From: Alphaproteobacteria bacterium | GTDB lineage: Bacteria; Pseudomonadota; Alphaproteobacteria; Micropepsales; Micropepsaceae | DNA length: 64,000 nucleotides | Assembly: GCA_016124635.1 (NCBI GenBank) | Contig: WGNJ01000019.1 | Span: forward strand, 215,568 to 279,567 | Direction of reading: 5' to 3' | Part shown: positions 1 through 8,121 of the stretch, in pieces | How positions within the stretch are numbered: the first letter of the stretch is position 1 | Layout of the letters: each line of letters starts with the position of its first letter | Notes under the pieces: model-generated | The model's database searches: none | Told to the model about the DNA's origin: nothing | What the model saw: the letters and a program-made list of their open reading frames with translations, nothing else | Position numbers and translations under genes: made by a program

Positions 1-2
1 GC

Positions 3-656
3 AATCGGCACGACGAACACATCTTGTCGGTGGATGTGTCGGAAGACGGCGTCCTCGTGCTGGGGCTGAAAGAATTTGCCGCTGATGCGACAACGGTGAA
101 GGGTGTGGTCGCAGCACTCGCGGGAACGCCAGCCGGCGCAACGCTTGTATTTGATCTGAGAGGCAATCGAGGCGGCGACGCGCAACTGTTTCGGATCGTC
201 GCCGGATGCTTGCTCAATACCGTTGAACCGCTTTTCACAATTGCTTGGCGTGACGGAGAAGGCGTCCGCTCTGTGACGGCGCTCTCAATGCCGGTGGAAG
301 CGTGCCAACATCATCGCAAGTCGCCGGTGTATATCCTGGTTGATCACGCCACCGCATCCACCGCCGAGCTGATGCCGTTTATTCTACAGGCGCGCGGACG
401 AGCTATCGTTGTTGGAGAGAAGACCTACGGTGCAAGTCACGCGGCCGAGATGTTCCGTTTGCGGAAGGGGCTTGGGCTCATGTTGCCGATCGGACGTACC
501 TACGATCCTCTCACCGGGCGAGACTGGGAAGGCGTCGGCGTCAGTCCGGACATAGCCGTGCCGTCAGCTGCGGCCCGCGAGGTTGCTTTGCGGCAAGCAT
601 TGTGTGCACAACATCCTTCCGCACCCCGCAGATGTTGCTGTGATTTGGCGCACTAG
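3..656 (+). CDS. S41 family peptidase, C-terminal part (5' end outside window)
   Basis: C-terminal part of a tail-specific (C-terminal-processing) serine protease. The frame is open to the left edge of the window, so the gene is cut and the TTG at 24 is unlikely to be its true start. The visible part carries the S41 core: LVFDLRGNRGG, then the DHATASTAEL segment containing the nucleophile serine, then VGEKTYGAS containing the expected catalytic lysine, and the closing GVGVSPDIAVP typical of the family. No membrane segment is seen in this part. The last 20 residues are cysteine- and proline-rich and look non-conserved. It is followed by a convergent aldo/keto reductase gene. Substrate and cellular location cannot be judged without the N-terminus. 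Confidence 0.8.
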   Translation, partial: NRHDEHILSVDVSEDGVLVLGLKEFAADATTVKGVVAALAGTPAGATLVFDLRGNRGGDAQLFRIVAGCLLNTVEPLFTIAWRDGEGVRSVTALSMPVEACQHHRKSPVYILVDHATASTAELMPFILQARGRAIVVGEKTYGASHAAEMFRLRKGLGLMLPIGRTYDPLTGRDWEGVGVSPDIAVPSAAAREVALRQALCAQHPSAPRRCCCDLAH

Positions 657-749
657 CAAACCGATGGTGAGCCCGTGCTTGCGATCGAGAAAGCGCAAGC
701 CACCCAGTCGTTGCGATATCCCTGTCCGATGAGGAGAGGGGATCGCGGC

Positions 750-1757
750 CTAGAGGTGGCCCATGACGCGTTTGGGACGATAGGGCTCCTCGAGCGCTTT
801 GATGTCCTCGGCGTCGAGTTTCAGCGTCAGCGCGTTGACCGCATCATCCAGGTGGCCCGGCTTGGACGCACCGACAATCGGCGCCGTCACGCCCTTGGCC
901 AACAACCACGCGAGCGCCACTTGACCGTTGGGGCGGCCGTGCTTCTTGGCGATCGAGGTCACGCGCTCGACGATCTCGAAGTCTTGATCGGTGTAGTAGA
1001 GCATGTGCGCGAATTCGTCCGACTTCGCGCGCGAGGTCTCGGCGTTCGAGATGCCGCCCGACGCGCGCTTCGGATTGTCGCCGGGCTTGCGGTTGCCGGT
1101 GAGGAAGCCGCGTGCCATCGGGCTCCACGGGATGAGGCCGATGCCTTCCGAGAAGCATAGCGGGTTCATCTCGCGCTCTTCCTCGCGATAGACGAGGTTG
1201 TAGTGGTTCTGCATCGAGACGAATTTGGCGAGGCCATGGCTACGCTGATAGCCGAGCGCCTTCATGAACTGCCAGGCGTACATCGACGAGGCGCCGATAT
1301 AGAGCGCCTTGCCGGCCTTGACGACGTCGCTCAGCGCTTCGACCGTTTCTTCGATCGGCGCGTCGTAGTCCCAGCGATGGATTTGATAGAGGTCGACGTA
1401 GTCGGTGCCGAGGCGCTTCAAGCTCGCGTCGATGGATTCCATGATGTGCTTGCGCGAGAGGCCGCGCTCGTTCGGGCCCTTGCCCATCGGCGAGCAAACC
1501 TTGGTCGCGATGACGACTTGATCGCGCTTGGCCATCTCCTTGAGCGCGCGGCCGGTGACCTCCTCGCTGGCGCCGATCGAGTAGACGTCGGCGGTGTCGA
1601 AGAAATTGATGCCCATGTCGAGCGCTTGCTTGAAGAAGGGGCGCGACGCTTGTTCGTCGAGAATCCAATCGCGCCATTTGGGGCTGCCGTAGGTCATGCA
1701 GCCGAGGCAGATCTTCGAAACCTTGAGGCCGGTCGAACCGAGGCGGGTATATTCCAT
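750..1757 (-). CDS. Aldo/keto reductase
   Basis: NAD(P)H-dependent aldo/keto reductase of 335 residues, a TIM-barrel oxidoreductase of the Tas/YajO-like group; the substrate is not predictable. The catalytic tetrad is visible: D54 and Y59 in the FFDTADVYS segment, K86 in ATKVCS and H127 in QIHRWD. The cofactor-binding end carries PIVGASKPGHL. The chosen start is the ATG at 1757, preceded by a clear AAGGAG at 7 bases; a longer open frame upstream has no such site and lacks family similarity. It is divergent from the D-threonine aldolase gene, with a 198-base gap that presumably holds both promoters. Confidence 0.9.
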   Translation of the reverse strand: MEYTRLGSTGLKVSKICLGCMTYGSPKWRDWILDEQASRPFFKQALDMGINFFDTADVYSIGASEEVTGRALKEMAKRDQVVIATKVCSPMGKGPNERGLSRKHIMESIDASLKRLGTDYVDLYQIHRWDYDAPIEETVEALSDVVKAGKALYIGASSMYAWQFMKALGYQRSHGLAKFVSMQNHYNLVYREEEREMNPLCFSEGIGLIPWSPMARGFLTGNRKPGDNPKRASGGISNAETSRAKSDEFAHMLYYTDQDFEIVERVTSIAKKHGRPNGQVALAWLLAKGVTAPIVGASKPGHLDDAVNALTLKLDAEDIKALEEPYRPKRVMGHL

Positions 1758-1955
1758 GGCAGTGCTCCTTCGTTGACCTAAGCTTGTCACTTGAAGCCCG
1801 GAGTCACAAGCAGCGCTCGCAACGGAACCGTCAGCGTCCATATCGCGAGCAACGGCGACTTCCGAGTTGGCGTCGCCGGTCGTTGTTGGTAGGCATGACG
1901 TCGAGATCTTTCTTCGATTGAGAAGAAGAGCCGACAAGCTCGATGGAGAAGAAGA

Positions 1956-3095
1956 ATGCCCGGTGCGCCGCCCAACCCCAATTCCGCACTGATCGGTAAG
2001 CCGCAAGGGCGGCTTGCGATCGCGACGCCGGCGCTGGTCCTGGATCACGCGGCCTTCGAGCGCAACGTCAGTGCGATGCAGGAGCATTGCAAGCGCGTCG
2101 GACTCAAGCTCAGGCCGCACGCCAAGACGCACAAATCCGTGACCATCGCCAAGCGGCAGCTCGCGGCCGGCGCGATCGGACAATGCGTCGCCAAGCTCGG
2201 CGAAGCGGAGGCGCTCGCCGACGGCGGGATCGACAGCCTCTTGATCACCTCGCCGATCGTTGCGCCGCAAGCGTTCGCTCGCGTCGGCGCACTCAATGCG
2301 CGGATCGGCGATCTCATGGTGGTTGCCGACAGCGACGTCTGCGTCGAGGGCTACGCGCGAGCAGCGCGCGACAGCAAGCGGCCGTTGAAGGTGCTGGTCG
2401 ACATCGATGTCGGCTTGCATCGCACGGGCATTGCGCCGGGAGAGCCGGCTCTACGGCTGGCCGAGCGGATCAAGGGCTCGGGCCTGACGTTCATGGGCTT
2501 GCAAGGGTACGCGGGGCAGCTGCAGCACATCCCCAGCTTCGAGGAGCGGAAGGCAAAGTCGCTGGAGGCGCTGAAACTCCTTGGCGACACGCGCGATCTG
2601 TTGGTGAAGAGCGGGCTCGCCTGCCCCATCGTCTCCGGCGGCGGTACCGGCACCTACAACATCGACGCGGACGCACGGGTGTTCACGGAGCTGCAGGCCG
2701 GCTCCTACATCTTCATGGACAAACAGTACAACGAAGTGACGATCGCAAACGGCGCACCGATGCCGTTCGAGACCTCGCTCTTCGTACAGACGACGGTGAT
2801 CAGCGCCAACACGGCGGGCCTGGTCACGACGGACGCGGGCCTCAAGGCGTTCGCAACGGAGGCCGGCGCGCCTTTGATCCAAGCCGGCGCACCTGAGGGT
2901 GCGAGCTATTTCTTTTTCGGCGACGAGCAGGGCGGCATCTTCACCGGCGACAAGAAGATGCAACTCGGGAGCATCGTTTCTTGCAGCGCGCCGCACTGCG
3001 ACCCGACGGTCAACCTTTACGACTTCTATCACGTGGTCGAAGGCGACGCGCTCATCGACATTTGGCCGATCGAAGCGCGCGGCCGATCGGCGTAG
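1956..3095 (+). CDS. D-threonine aldolase / D-serine dehydratase-like PLP enzyme
   Basis: Fold-type III PLP enzyme of 379 residues (alanine-racemase-like barrel plus C-terminal beta domain). It is predicted to cleave D-threonine or other D-3-hydroxy amino acids to glycine and an aldehyde. The PLP lysine is K57 in the RPHAKTHKS motif. The divalent-metal site is H347 and D349 in PHCDPTVNLYD; the spacing His-Cys-Asp matches D-threonine aldolases better than eukaryotic D-serine dehydratase, which uses His and Cys two apart. SGGGTGTY binds the PLP phosphate. Length is that of the family. The start ATG follows a purine-rich GAGAAGAAG. It converges on an isocitrate-lyase-family gene. The true substrate could be another beta-hydroxy amino acid. 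Confidence 0.85.
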   Translation: MPGAPPNPNSALIGKPQGRLAIATPALVLDHAAFERNVSAMQEHCKRVGLKLRPHAKTHKSVTIAKRQLAAGAIGQCVAKLGEAEALADGGIDSLLITSPIVAPQAFARVGALNARIGDLMVVADSDVCVEGYARAARDSKRPLKVLVDIDVGLHRTGIAPGEPALRLAERIKGSGLTFMGLQGYAGQLQHIPSFEERKAKSLEALKLLGDTRDLLVKSGLACPIVSGGGTGTYNIDADARVFTELQAGSYIFMDKQYNEVTIANGAPMPFETSLFVQTTVISANTAGLVTTDAGLKAFATEAGAPLIQAGAPEGASYFFFGDEQGGIFTGDKKMQLGSIVSCSAPHCDPTVNLYDFYHVVEGDALIDIWPIEARGRSA

Positions 3096-3109
3096 CGCTC
3101 GCTGTTGGG

Positions 3110-3958
3110 TTACTCGCTGAGCTTGGCGGCCTTTGCCAGGTAGTCGGCGAGACCCACGGTGTTGCAATAGTCGGCGAACGAGACGCGGTCGAGGCCGTCG
3201 TGGCCGACATTCGCATAGGCGCGCTCGAGCAGGCGCGCCACCGCAAGCAATGCCGAGATCGGATAGAGGATGAGGCGATAGCCCATCTCGGCCAGCGCCT
3301 TCGTGCCGAGGACCGGCGTCTTGCCGCCTTCGACCATGTTGGCGAGCAGCGGCACGCCTTTGAAGCGATCGGCGATCGCGCGCAAGTCGGCTTCGCTGCG
3401 GGGCGCTTCAACGAAGAGGATGTCCGCGCCGGCCTTCAAGAAAGCGTCGGCGCGGTGAAGCGCTTCGTCGAGACCTGAGACCGAGATGGCGTCGGTGCGG
3501 GCGATAACGACGAAATCCTTGTCGGCGCGCGCACCGGCGGCGGCTTTGACTTTCATCGCCGCTTCGTCGCGCGGGACAATTTCCTTGCCGTCCATGTGGC
3601 CGCAGCGTTTCGGGATCACCTGATCTTCAATTTGTATCGCGGCCGCGCCCGCCTGCTCATAAGCCCGTACCAGGCGCTCGACATTGAGCGGGCCGCCGTA
3701 GCCGTTGTCGCCGTCGGCGATCAGCGGCACCGGCGCGCAGACCGCACTCAACGCACGCACGCGTTCGATCATCTCGTTTGCGGTGACAAGGCCGATGTCG
3801 GGAACGCCGAGCAGCGAACCGGCGATGCCGAAGCCCGACATATAGATGCATTTGGCGCCGGCCTTGGCGGCGATGCGCGCCGAAAGCGCGTCATACGCGC
3901 CGGGCGCGATGACGACACCCTTCGTGAGCTCTGCCCTGAGGCGCGCCCCGGCGCTCAC
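3110..3958 (-). CDS. Isocitrate lyase / PEP mutase family enzyme (methylisocitrate-lyase-like)
   Basis: TIM-barrel enzyme of 282 residues in the isocitrate lyase/PEP phosphonomutase superfamily, which acts on C-C or C-P bonds of 2-oxo- or hydroxy-acids. The DGDNGYG motif carries metal ligands D82 and D84. IQIEDQ is at 108-113 and KRCGH at 117-121, so the lyase-type catalytic cysteine (C119) is present. This argues for a lyase (methylisocitrate lyase or 2,3-dimethylmalate lyase type) rather than a mutase. The start is a GTG that overlaps the yacG stop as GTGA, so it is probably translated with yacG and RNase G. The neighbours do not include prpC or prpD, so a methylcitrate-cycle role is not supported locally. 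Confidence 0.85.
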   Translation of the reverse strand: MSAGARLRAELTKGVVIAPGAYDALSARIAAKAGAKCIYMSGFGIAGSLLGVPDIGLVTANEMIERVRALSAVCAPVPLIADGDNGYGGPLNVERLVRAYEQAGAAAIQIEDQVIPKRCGHMDGKEIVPRDEAAMKVKAAAGARADKDFVVIARTDAISVSGLDEALHRADAFLKAGADILFVEAPRSEADLRAIADRFKGVPLLANMVEGGKTPVLGTKALAEMGYRLILYPISALLAVARLLERAYANVGHDGLDRVSFADYCNTVGLADYLAKAAKLSE

Positions 3959-4146
3959 TCCTCGCCCTCGTCGTTGGCGATGGTGTCGGGAACACGTTCG
4001 TCGGCCGGGATCGCGTAGCTATCCTTCAGCCAGCGCGAGAGGTCGACGTCGGCGCAGCGCTTCGAGCAGAACGGGCGGAATTTTTCGTCCTGAGGCTTCT
4101 TGCAGATCGGGCACTGCTTGCCCGCCGGCGTGCGGGCCCCGCTCAC
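3955..4146 (-). CDS. yacG: DNA gyrase inhibitor YacG
   Basis: Small zinc-binding protein of 63 residues. The four zinc cysteines are C12, C15 (CPIC) and C27, C31 (CSKRC), followed by the family's VDLSRWL segment and an acidic tail. In E. coli YacG binds GyrB and blocks its DNA binding; that role is carried over by family only. The GTG start overlaps the end of the RNase E/G gene as GTGA, and its own stop overlaps the downstream isocitrate-lyase-like gene in the same way. The three genes therefore form a tightly coupled unit. Linkage of yacG with infA, maf and an RNase gene is common in alphaproteobacteria. Confidence 0.95.
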   Translation of the reverse strand: MSGARTPAGKQCPICKKPQDEKFRPFCSKRCADVDLSRWLKDSYAIPADERVPDTIANDEGEE

Positions 4147-5651
4147 GCCTCGGCCCCAACGTCGAAGCGCGCACGCTCGAAATCTTCGCGGGACTCGAAG
4201 CGGACACCGGCAGCAGCGCGGCGGCGCAGATTCGCGATCAGGTCTTCGCCCTGCGCCTCGATCCAGCGCGCGACGTCGGGCGCGGCGTAGGCCACGAGCT
4301 TCTTGCCGGGCTGCGCTTTCGCTTCACGTTCGATGCGGCGCATCAGCTCACCGGCAACAGTTACTACCGTCTTGACGCGGCCGTGACCGCGGCACGGATC
4401 GCAGACTTCGGTCAGCAGCTTGGCCAGCGGCTCGCGCACGCGCTTTCTCGTCATCTCGACAAGACCGAAGGCGGACATCGGCAAGATCTGCGTCGGCACG
4501 CGGTCGCGCGCCACGGCCTCGGTCAGTACGTCGAGCAACTTCTGAATGTTCTCGGGCTCGTTCAAGTGAATGAAGTCGATGACGATGAGACCGCCCAAGC
4601 CGCGCAGGCGCAGCTGCCAGCCGAGCTCGGCCGCCGCTTCCAAATTGGTCTTGAGCGAGGTTTCTTCGAGGCCCGTCGCTGCCGTGTAGCTGCCCGAGTT
4701 CACATCGATCGCCGTCAGCGCCTCCGTCGTCTCGAGCGTGATCCAACCGCCGGACGGCAGCTTCACGCGCGGATGCAGCAGCGAGTCGATGCCGGCTTCG
4801 ATGTTGTAGAGGTCGAAGAGCTCGCCGGGGCCCTTGAAAAGCTCGATCTTCGGCAGCGCTTCCGGCATCGCGCGCGCGGCGTACGCTCGCGCCTGGGCAA
4901 AGGCGTCTGCATCGTCGATGAGGACACGCGTCGTTTCGCCATCGACGCCGTCACGCAGCGTGCGCTCGACCGGATCGAGATCGTGATAGATCGTCGCCGG
5001 AATCTTGGCCATGTTGCGGCGTGCTTGGATCGTGCGCCATTCGTCGCCGAGGCGTGCAATGTCGGCCGCGATGTCCTCCGGCGTCGAGGAAAGCGCCGCG
5101 GTGCGGACGATGTAACCGGCGCCTTGCGCGGCGCGCGGATCGTTGGCGGCGATGTCCTCGACGATCTTCATCAGCCGCGCGCGCTCGTCCTCGTCCTCGA
5201 TGCGGCGCGAGAGCGCCACACCCGATTGGTTGGGCACCAAGACCACGAGGCGGCCGGGTAACGTAACGTTGGCCGAAAGGCGCGCGCCTTTCTCACTGAT
5301 CGGATCCTTGATCACCTGCACGACGATGGCTTCGCCTTCGCGCACGCATTTCGAGATGCAAGGCTGATGCTCGGAGAAGCTCGGCAGATCGGCGAGGCAA
5401 CGCGCTTCGCGTGCGGCAAGGAAGCCCGCTTTCTCGAGCCCCAAATCGATGAACGCCGCTTGCATGCCGGGCAGCACGCGCTGCACGCGGCCGAGCATGA
5501 TGTTGCCGAGCAAGCGATGACCGTGACGCCCGCGCGCAACGGCGCCGGGGTCGACATTTCGCTCCAAGAACAACTCGGACAAACGGCCGTCGAGGACGAA
5601 GGCGACGCGCGTTTCCGCTGCGCCAACGTTGATCAGAACTTCAGATGCCAT
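4143..5651 (-). CDS. rng: Ribonuclease E/G family protein (RNase G-like)
   Basis: Endoribonuclease of the RNase E/G family, about 502 residues. It acts in rRNA maturation and mRNA decay. Only the catalytic half is present, without the long C-terminal scaffold of RNase E, so RNase G (CafA) is the closer match. Visible features are an N-terminal ILINVG segment, the S1 domain (GNIMLGRVQRVLPGMQAAFIDLG), the DNase I-like part with TAIDVNSG and IVIDFI carrying the metal-binding aspartates, and a CDPCRGHG zinc-link motif near residue 420. Two starts are possible: the ATG at 5651 used here, or an in-frame GTG at 5666; neither has a strong ribosome site. It lies between maf and yacG in one minus-strand run. 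Confidence 0.9.
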   Translation of the reverse strand: MASEVLINVGAAETRVAFVLDGRLSELFLERNVDPGAVARGRHGHRLLGNIMLGRVQRVLPGMQAAFIDLGLEKAGFLAAREARCLADLPSFSEHQPCISKCVREGEAIVVQVIKDPISEKGARLSANVTLPGRLVVLVPNQSGVALSRRIEDEDERARLMKIVEDIAANDPRAAQGAGYIVRTAALSSTPEDIAADIARLGDEWRTIQARRNMAKIPATIYHDLDPVERTLRDGVDGETTRVLIDDADAFAQARAYAARAMPEALPKIELFKGPGELFDLYNIEAGIDSLLHPRVKLPSGGWITLETTEALTAIDVNSGSYTAATGLEETSLKTNLEAAAELGWQLRLRGLGGLIVIDFIHLNEPENIQKLLDVLTEAVARDRVPTQILPMSAFGLVEMTRKRVREPLAKLLTEVCDPCRGHGRVKTVVTVAGELMRRIEREAKAQPGKKLVAYAAPDVARWIEAQGEDLIANLRRRAAAGVRFESREDFERARFDVGAEA

Positions 5652-5695
5652 TCCGGCAGCTTTCACGCGAAGCAGTTTCGATTGCCATTACTCTA

Positions 5696-6298
5696 TCACG
5701 CCGGCGCAAGGCCGCACGCCGTAAGCAACGCGTGGGTTTCGGTTAGTGGTAATCCGACAACGTTGGTATACGAGCCGATGATCGCACGCGCGAAGACCGC
5801 GGCGCGTCCTTGAACGGCGTAGCCGCCCGCTTTGCCCAATCCCTCGCGCTTTTCCACGTAGTGCGCAATTTCCGCATCGTTTAGGCGGCGGAACGCGACT
5901 TTTGTCGAAACGGTGCGGCTGCGAAGAGTTCCGGTCGCGTCGATGAGCGTGACCGCGGTTAAAACGTCGTGGCGCCGGCCGGAGAGAAGATTGAGGCACT
6001 TGGTGACGGTCGCGTCATCTTCGGCCTTCGGCAAGATGCGCCGCCCGACGGCAACGACGGTGTCGGCGCCTAGAACGAGGGCACGCTCTGCCAGAGATTG
6101 AGGCAGACGCGCGCGTACAGCCTTTGTCTTCTCGCGGGCCAATCGCTCGACGTAATGGCGCGGCAGATCCTTGGCGCGCGGCGTTTCGTCGATGTCGGCG
6201 GCGATGACTTCGTCGGGCCTCAGGCCCACTTGCTCGAGGAGCTGAAATCGTCTGGGACTCGCGCTTGCCAGCACGAGAATGATCCGTTCACGGACCAT
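5696..6298 (-). CDS. maf: Maf family nucleotide pyrophosphatase
   Basis: Maf/YhdE-type nucleoside triphosphate pyrophosphatase of 200 residues. It hydrolyses non-canonical or modified NTPs to NMPs (house-cleaning) and has been linked to septum inhibition. The signature SASPRRFQLLEQVG sits near the N-terminus. GADTVVAV with the catalytic aspartate follows, then LSGRRHDVLTAV and the C-terminal GKAGGYAVQG and GSYTNVVGLP segments. Length is normal. It lies 24 bases downstream of infA and about 30-45 bases upstream of the RNase G gene, so infA-maf-rng-yacG is probably one transcription unit. Confidence 0.95.
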   Translation of the reverse strand: MVRERIILVLASASPRRFQLLEQVGLRPDEVIAADIDETPRAKDLPRHYVERLAREKTKAVRARLPQSLAERALVLGADTVVAVGRRILPKAEDDATVTKCLNLLSGRRHDVLTAVTLIDATGTLRSRTVSTKVAFRRLNDAEIAHYVEKREGLGKAGGYAVQGRAAVFARAIIGSYTNVVGLPLTETHALLTACGLAPA

Positions 6299-6322
6299 TT
6301 GGCGCGTCGCTCAATGGAGGCG

Positions 6323-6541
6323 TTACTTCATACGATAGGTGATGCGGCCCTTGGTCAAATCATAGGGCGTCATCTCGACCGTGACCTTGTCGCCGGCGAG
6401 AACACGGATGCGGTTCTTGCGCATCTTGCCCGCGGTGTGCGCGATCACAATGTGGTCGTTGTCTAGCTTCACGCGGAACGTGGCGTTGGGCAGAAGCTCA
6501 ACGACCGTTCCTTCAAAACTCAATAATTCTTCTTTCGCCAT
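6323..6541 (-). CDS. infA: Translation initiation factor IF-1
   Basis: S1/OB-fold initiation factor of 72 residues that binds the ribosomal A site with IF-2 and IF-3. The whole sequence is diagnostic: an N-terminal [11 protein letters not shown], a central [11 protein letters not shown] and the closing [14 protein letters not shown]. Length is exact for the family. It is the first gene of a compact minus-strand run leading to maf, RNase G, yacG and an isocitrate-lyase-like gene. The 85-base gap on its upstream side separates it from the low-Mr phosphatase gene and may carry its own promoter. Confidence 0.98.
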   Translation of the reverse strand: MAKEELLSFEGTVVELLPNATFRVKLDNDHIVIAHTAGKMRKNRIRVLAGDKVTVEMTPYDLTKGRITYRMK

Positions 6542-6626
6542 TCACTCATGCCTTAGGGGTTCACTCGAGCCGCGCGGAGCATGGCAGCCAAAACGATAAA
6601 ATCAAGCGCTCAAGACAACCATTTTC

Positions 6627-7091
6627 TCAAGGTTCTGGTGCGGGACGCGCGGCAAAACGTTCCCTTAGGCGCTTGAAGATCGTGTCGCGTGCAGTGCGGT
6701 AGGCGGCAAGACGCTGTTCGCGGGAGCCGTCGTAGGCGCTCGGATCCGGCACCGTCCAATACTCCACCTCCACCGCCATCGCGCGCGTCATCTCCATCGC
6801 CTTGTGACGGGCTTGGGGCGAGAGCGTGATGATGAGATCGAAGGAGGTGTCCGCCAGCGTCTCGAAGGACTTGGGATGCAAATGCGACAAGTCAATGCCC
6901 ATCTCGTCCATCACGGCGACGGCCAGCGGGTCGAGTTCGCCGGGCCGGACGCCGCAGGATTCGATATAGACGCGGTTGCCGAAGAGGTGGCGCATCAAAG
7001 CGGCGGCCATCGGCGAGCGGATCGCATTGTGCGTGCACGAGAACAGGATCGCGTCCGGCAGCTCTTCGCCATTGGGCCCGTGCACCGTCAT
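6627..7091 (-). CDS. Low-molecular-weight phosphatase / ArsC-like protein
   Basis: Protein of 154 residues with the low-Mr protein tyrosine phosphatase fold, which is shared with thioredoxin-coupled arsenate reductases. The P-loop C-X5-R is C19-THNAI-R25, and VPDPSAYD carries the candidate general-acid aspartate. The family member at this chromosomal position is usually annotated as a low-Mr phosphatase; it lacks the extra cysteines expected of a classical ArsC, so arsenate reduction is unlikely but not excluded. The ATG at 7091 is preferred to an upstream in-frame GTG because the similarity starts there. It lies 4 bases downstream of the UPF0262 gene and shares its operon. Confidence 0.8.
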   Translation of the reverse strand: MTVHGPNGEELPDAILFSCTHNAIRSPMAAALMRHLFGNRVYIESCGVRPGELDPLAVAVMDEMGIDLSHLHPKSFETLADTSFDLIITLSPQARHKAMEMTRAMAVEVEYWTVPDPSAYDGSREQRLAAYRTARDTIFKRLRERFAARPAPEP

Positions 7092-7095
7092 CGCA

Positions 7096-7575
7096 TCAGG
7101 CCTTGGTGTGCAGCGCGCATATGAGGGTGAAGAGACGGCGCGCGGTATCGAGATCGACCTCGATCTTGCCGGCAAGGCGATCCATCAACGCCTGCGAGCC
7201 TTCGTTGTGCAGGCCGCGGCGGCCCATATCGATCGCTTCGATCTGCGACGGGCTCGCCGAGCGGATGGCCTGGTAGTAGCTGTCGCAAACGACGAAATAG
7301 TCGCGCATCACGCGCTTCAACGGCGTCAGCGAGAGGATGTGTTTGACGCGCGGGCGGTCGTCCTCGTCGGAGATGTCGAAGACGAGGCGGTTCTCCTCGA
7401 TCGCGAGGCGAAGCTTGAAGGGACCCTTCTTGGCGCCCACCGGCGCGAAGTAATTCTGCTCGAGAAGATCGAAGATCGCGATCTTGCGCTCATGCTCGAC
7501 ATCCGGGCCGCGCGGCACGATCGAGGCCTCGTCGAGGTCGACCGCGACCAGGCGCAGATTCGACTTGTCCGTCAT
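7096..7575 (-). CDS. UPF0262 family protein
   Basis: Protein of 159 residues belonging to the alphaproteobacterial UPF0262 family; its function is unknown. Recognisable stretches are the N-terminal [11 protein letters not shown], then [32 protein letters not shown] and the central [21 protein letters not shown]. The sequence is soluble, mixed alpha/beta and without a signal peptide. The ATG overlaps the stop of the upstream DUF2948 gene as ATGA. In many alphaproteobacteria hisD sits between these two families; here it does not. Confidence 0.9.
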   Translation of the reverse strand: MTDKSNLRLVAVDLDEASIVPRGPDVEHERKIAIFDLLEQNYFAPVGAKKGPFKLRLAIEENRLVFDISDEDDRPRVKHILSLTPLKRVMRDYFVVCDSYYQAIRSASPSQIEAIDMGRRGLHNEGSQALMDRLAGKIEVDLDTARRLFTLICALHTKA

Positions 7576-8051
7576 CCGAGCGGTTCGTCGGCGACGCCGT
7601 GGTCGGGACGGTTCTTGGTCGACCAAGGCTGGCTGACGTCGGAGAGCCACACGTCGAGCGCCTCGACTTCGAGCTTGATCGCGCCGCCACCGGCAAAGGT
7701 GACAGTGATGACGCCCGCAAGATCGTCTTTCGGCTCGAAGGCCAGCGTGAGGATTTCGGCGACCGCTTCCTTGCGATCGAGGCGCAGGCCTTGCGACTGC
7801 ACCTTCATCACGCCGTCGAAATGAAGCACCGAACGGACACGGCGATAGGGCGCCCCTTTGTCCGCCTGCGCACCCTTGCCGGCTTCGTCCTGCACGTCCT
7901 CCCACATGAAGCGGTTGAACATGATGGCGAAGCGCCGTTCCTTCGGCTTAAAGGCCATGTCGCCGACCTGAGCGACCGCATCCTGGAGATGCGCGGCGAT
8001 CACGGAAAGGTCGATGGTGTCAACGGCGCGGAGGCGAAGGGGGCTCGTCAT
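7572..8051 (-). CDS. DUF2948 family protein
   Basis: Protein of 159 residues of the DUF2948 family, common downstream of murA in alphaproteobacteria; its function is unknown. Family landmarks are the start [22 protein letters not shown], then [33 protein letters not shown] and the terminal [13 protein letters not shown]. It is soluble, with no signal peptide. It begins about 70 bases downstream of the murA stop and ends in an ATGA overlap with UPF0262, so the two are translationally coupled. Confidence 0.9.
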   Translation of the reverse strand: MTSPLRLRAVDTIDLSVIAAHLQDAVAQVGDMAFKPKERRFAIMFNRFMWEDVQDEAGKGAQADKGAPYRRVRSVLHFDGVMKVQSQGLRLDRKEAVAEILTLAFEPKDDLAGVITVTFAGGGAIKLEVEALDVWLSDVSQPWSTKNRPDHGVADEPLG

Positions 8052-8121
8052 CGGGGATCAGATATCGGATATGAAAATCTTCCGTCAACCGTCCGAGCCC
8101 TGATCGGCGCCAACCGATCAC

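Noticed and set aside
3846..5261. 471-codon + strand frame opposite RNase G and yacG
   Set aside because: Antisense shadow without motifs.
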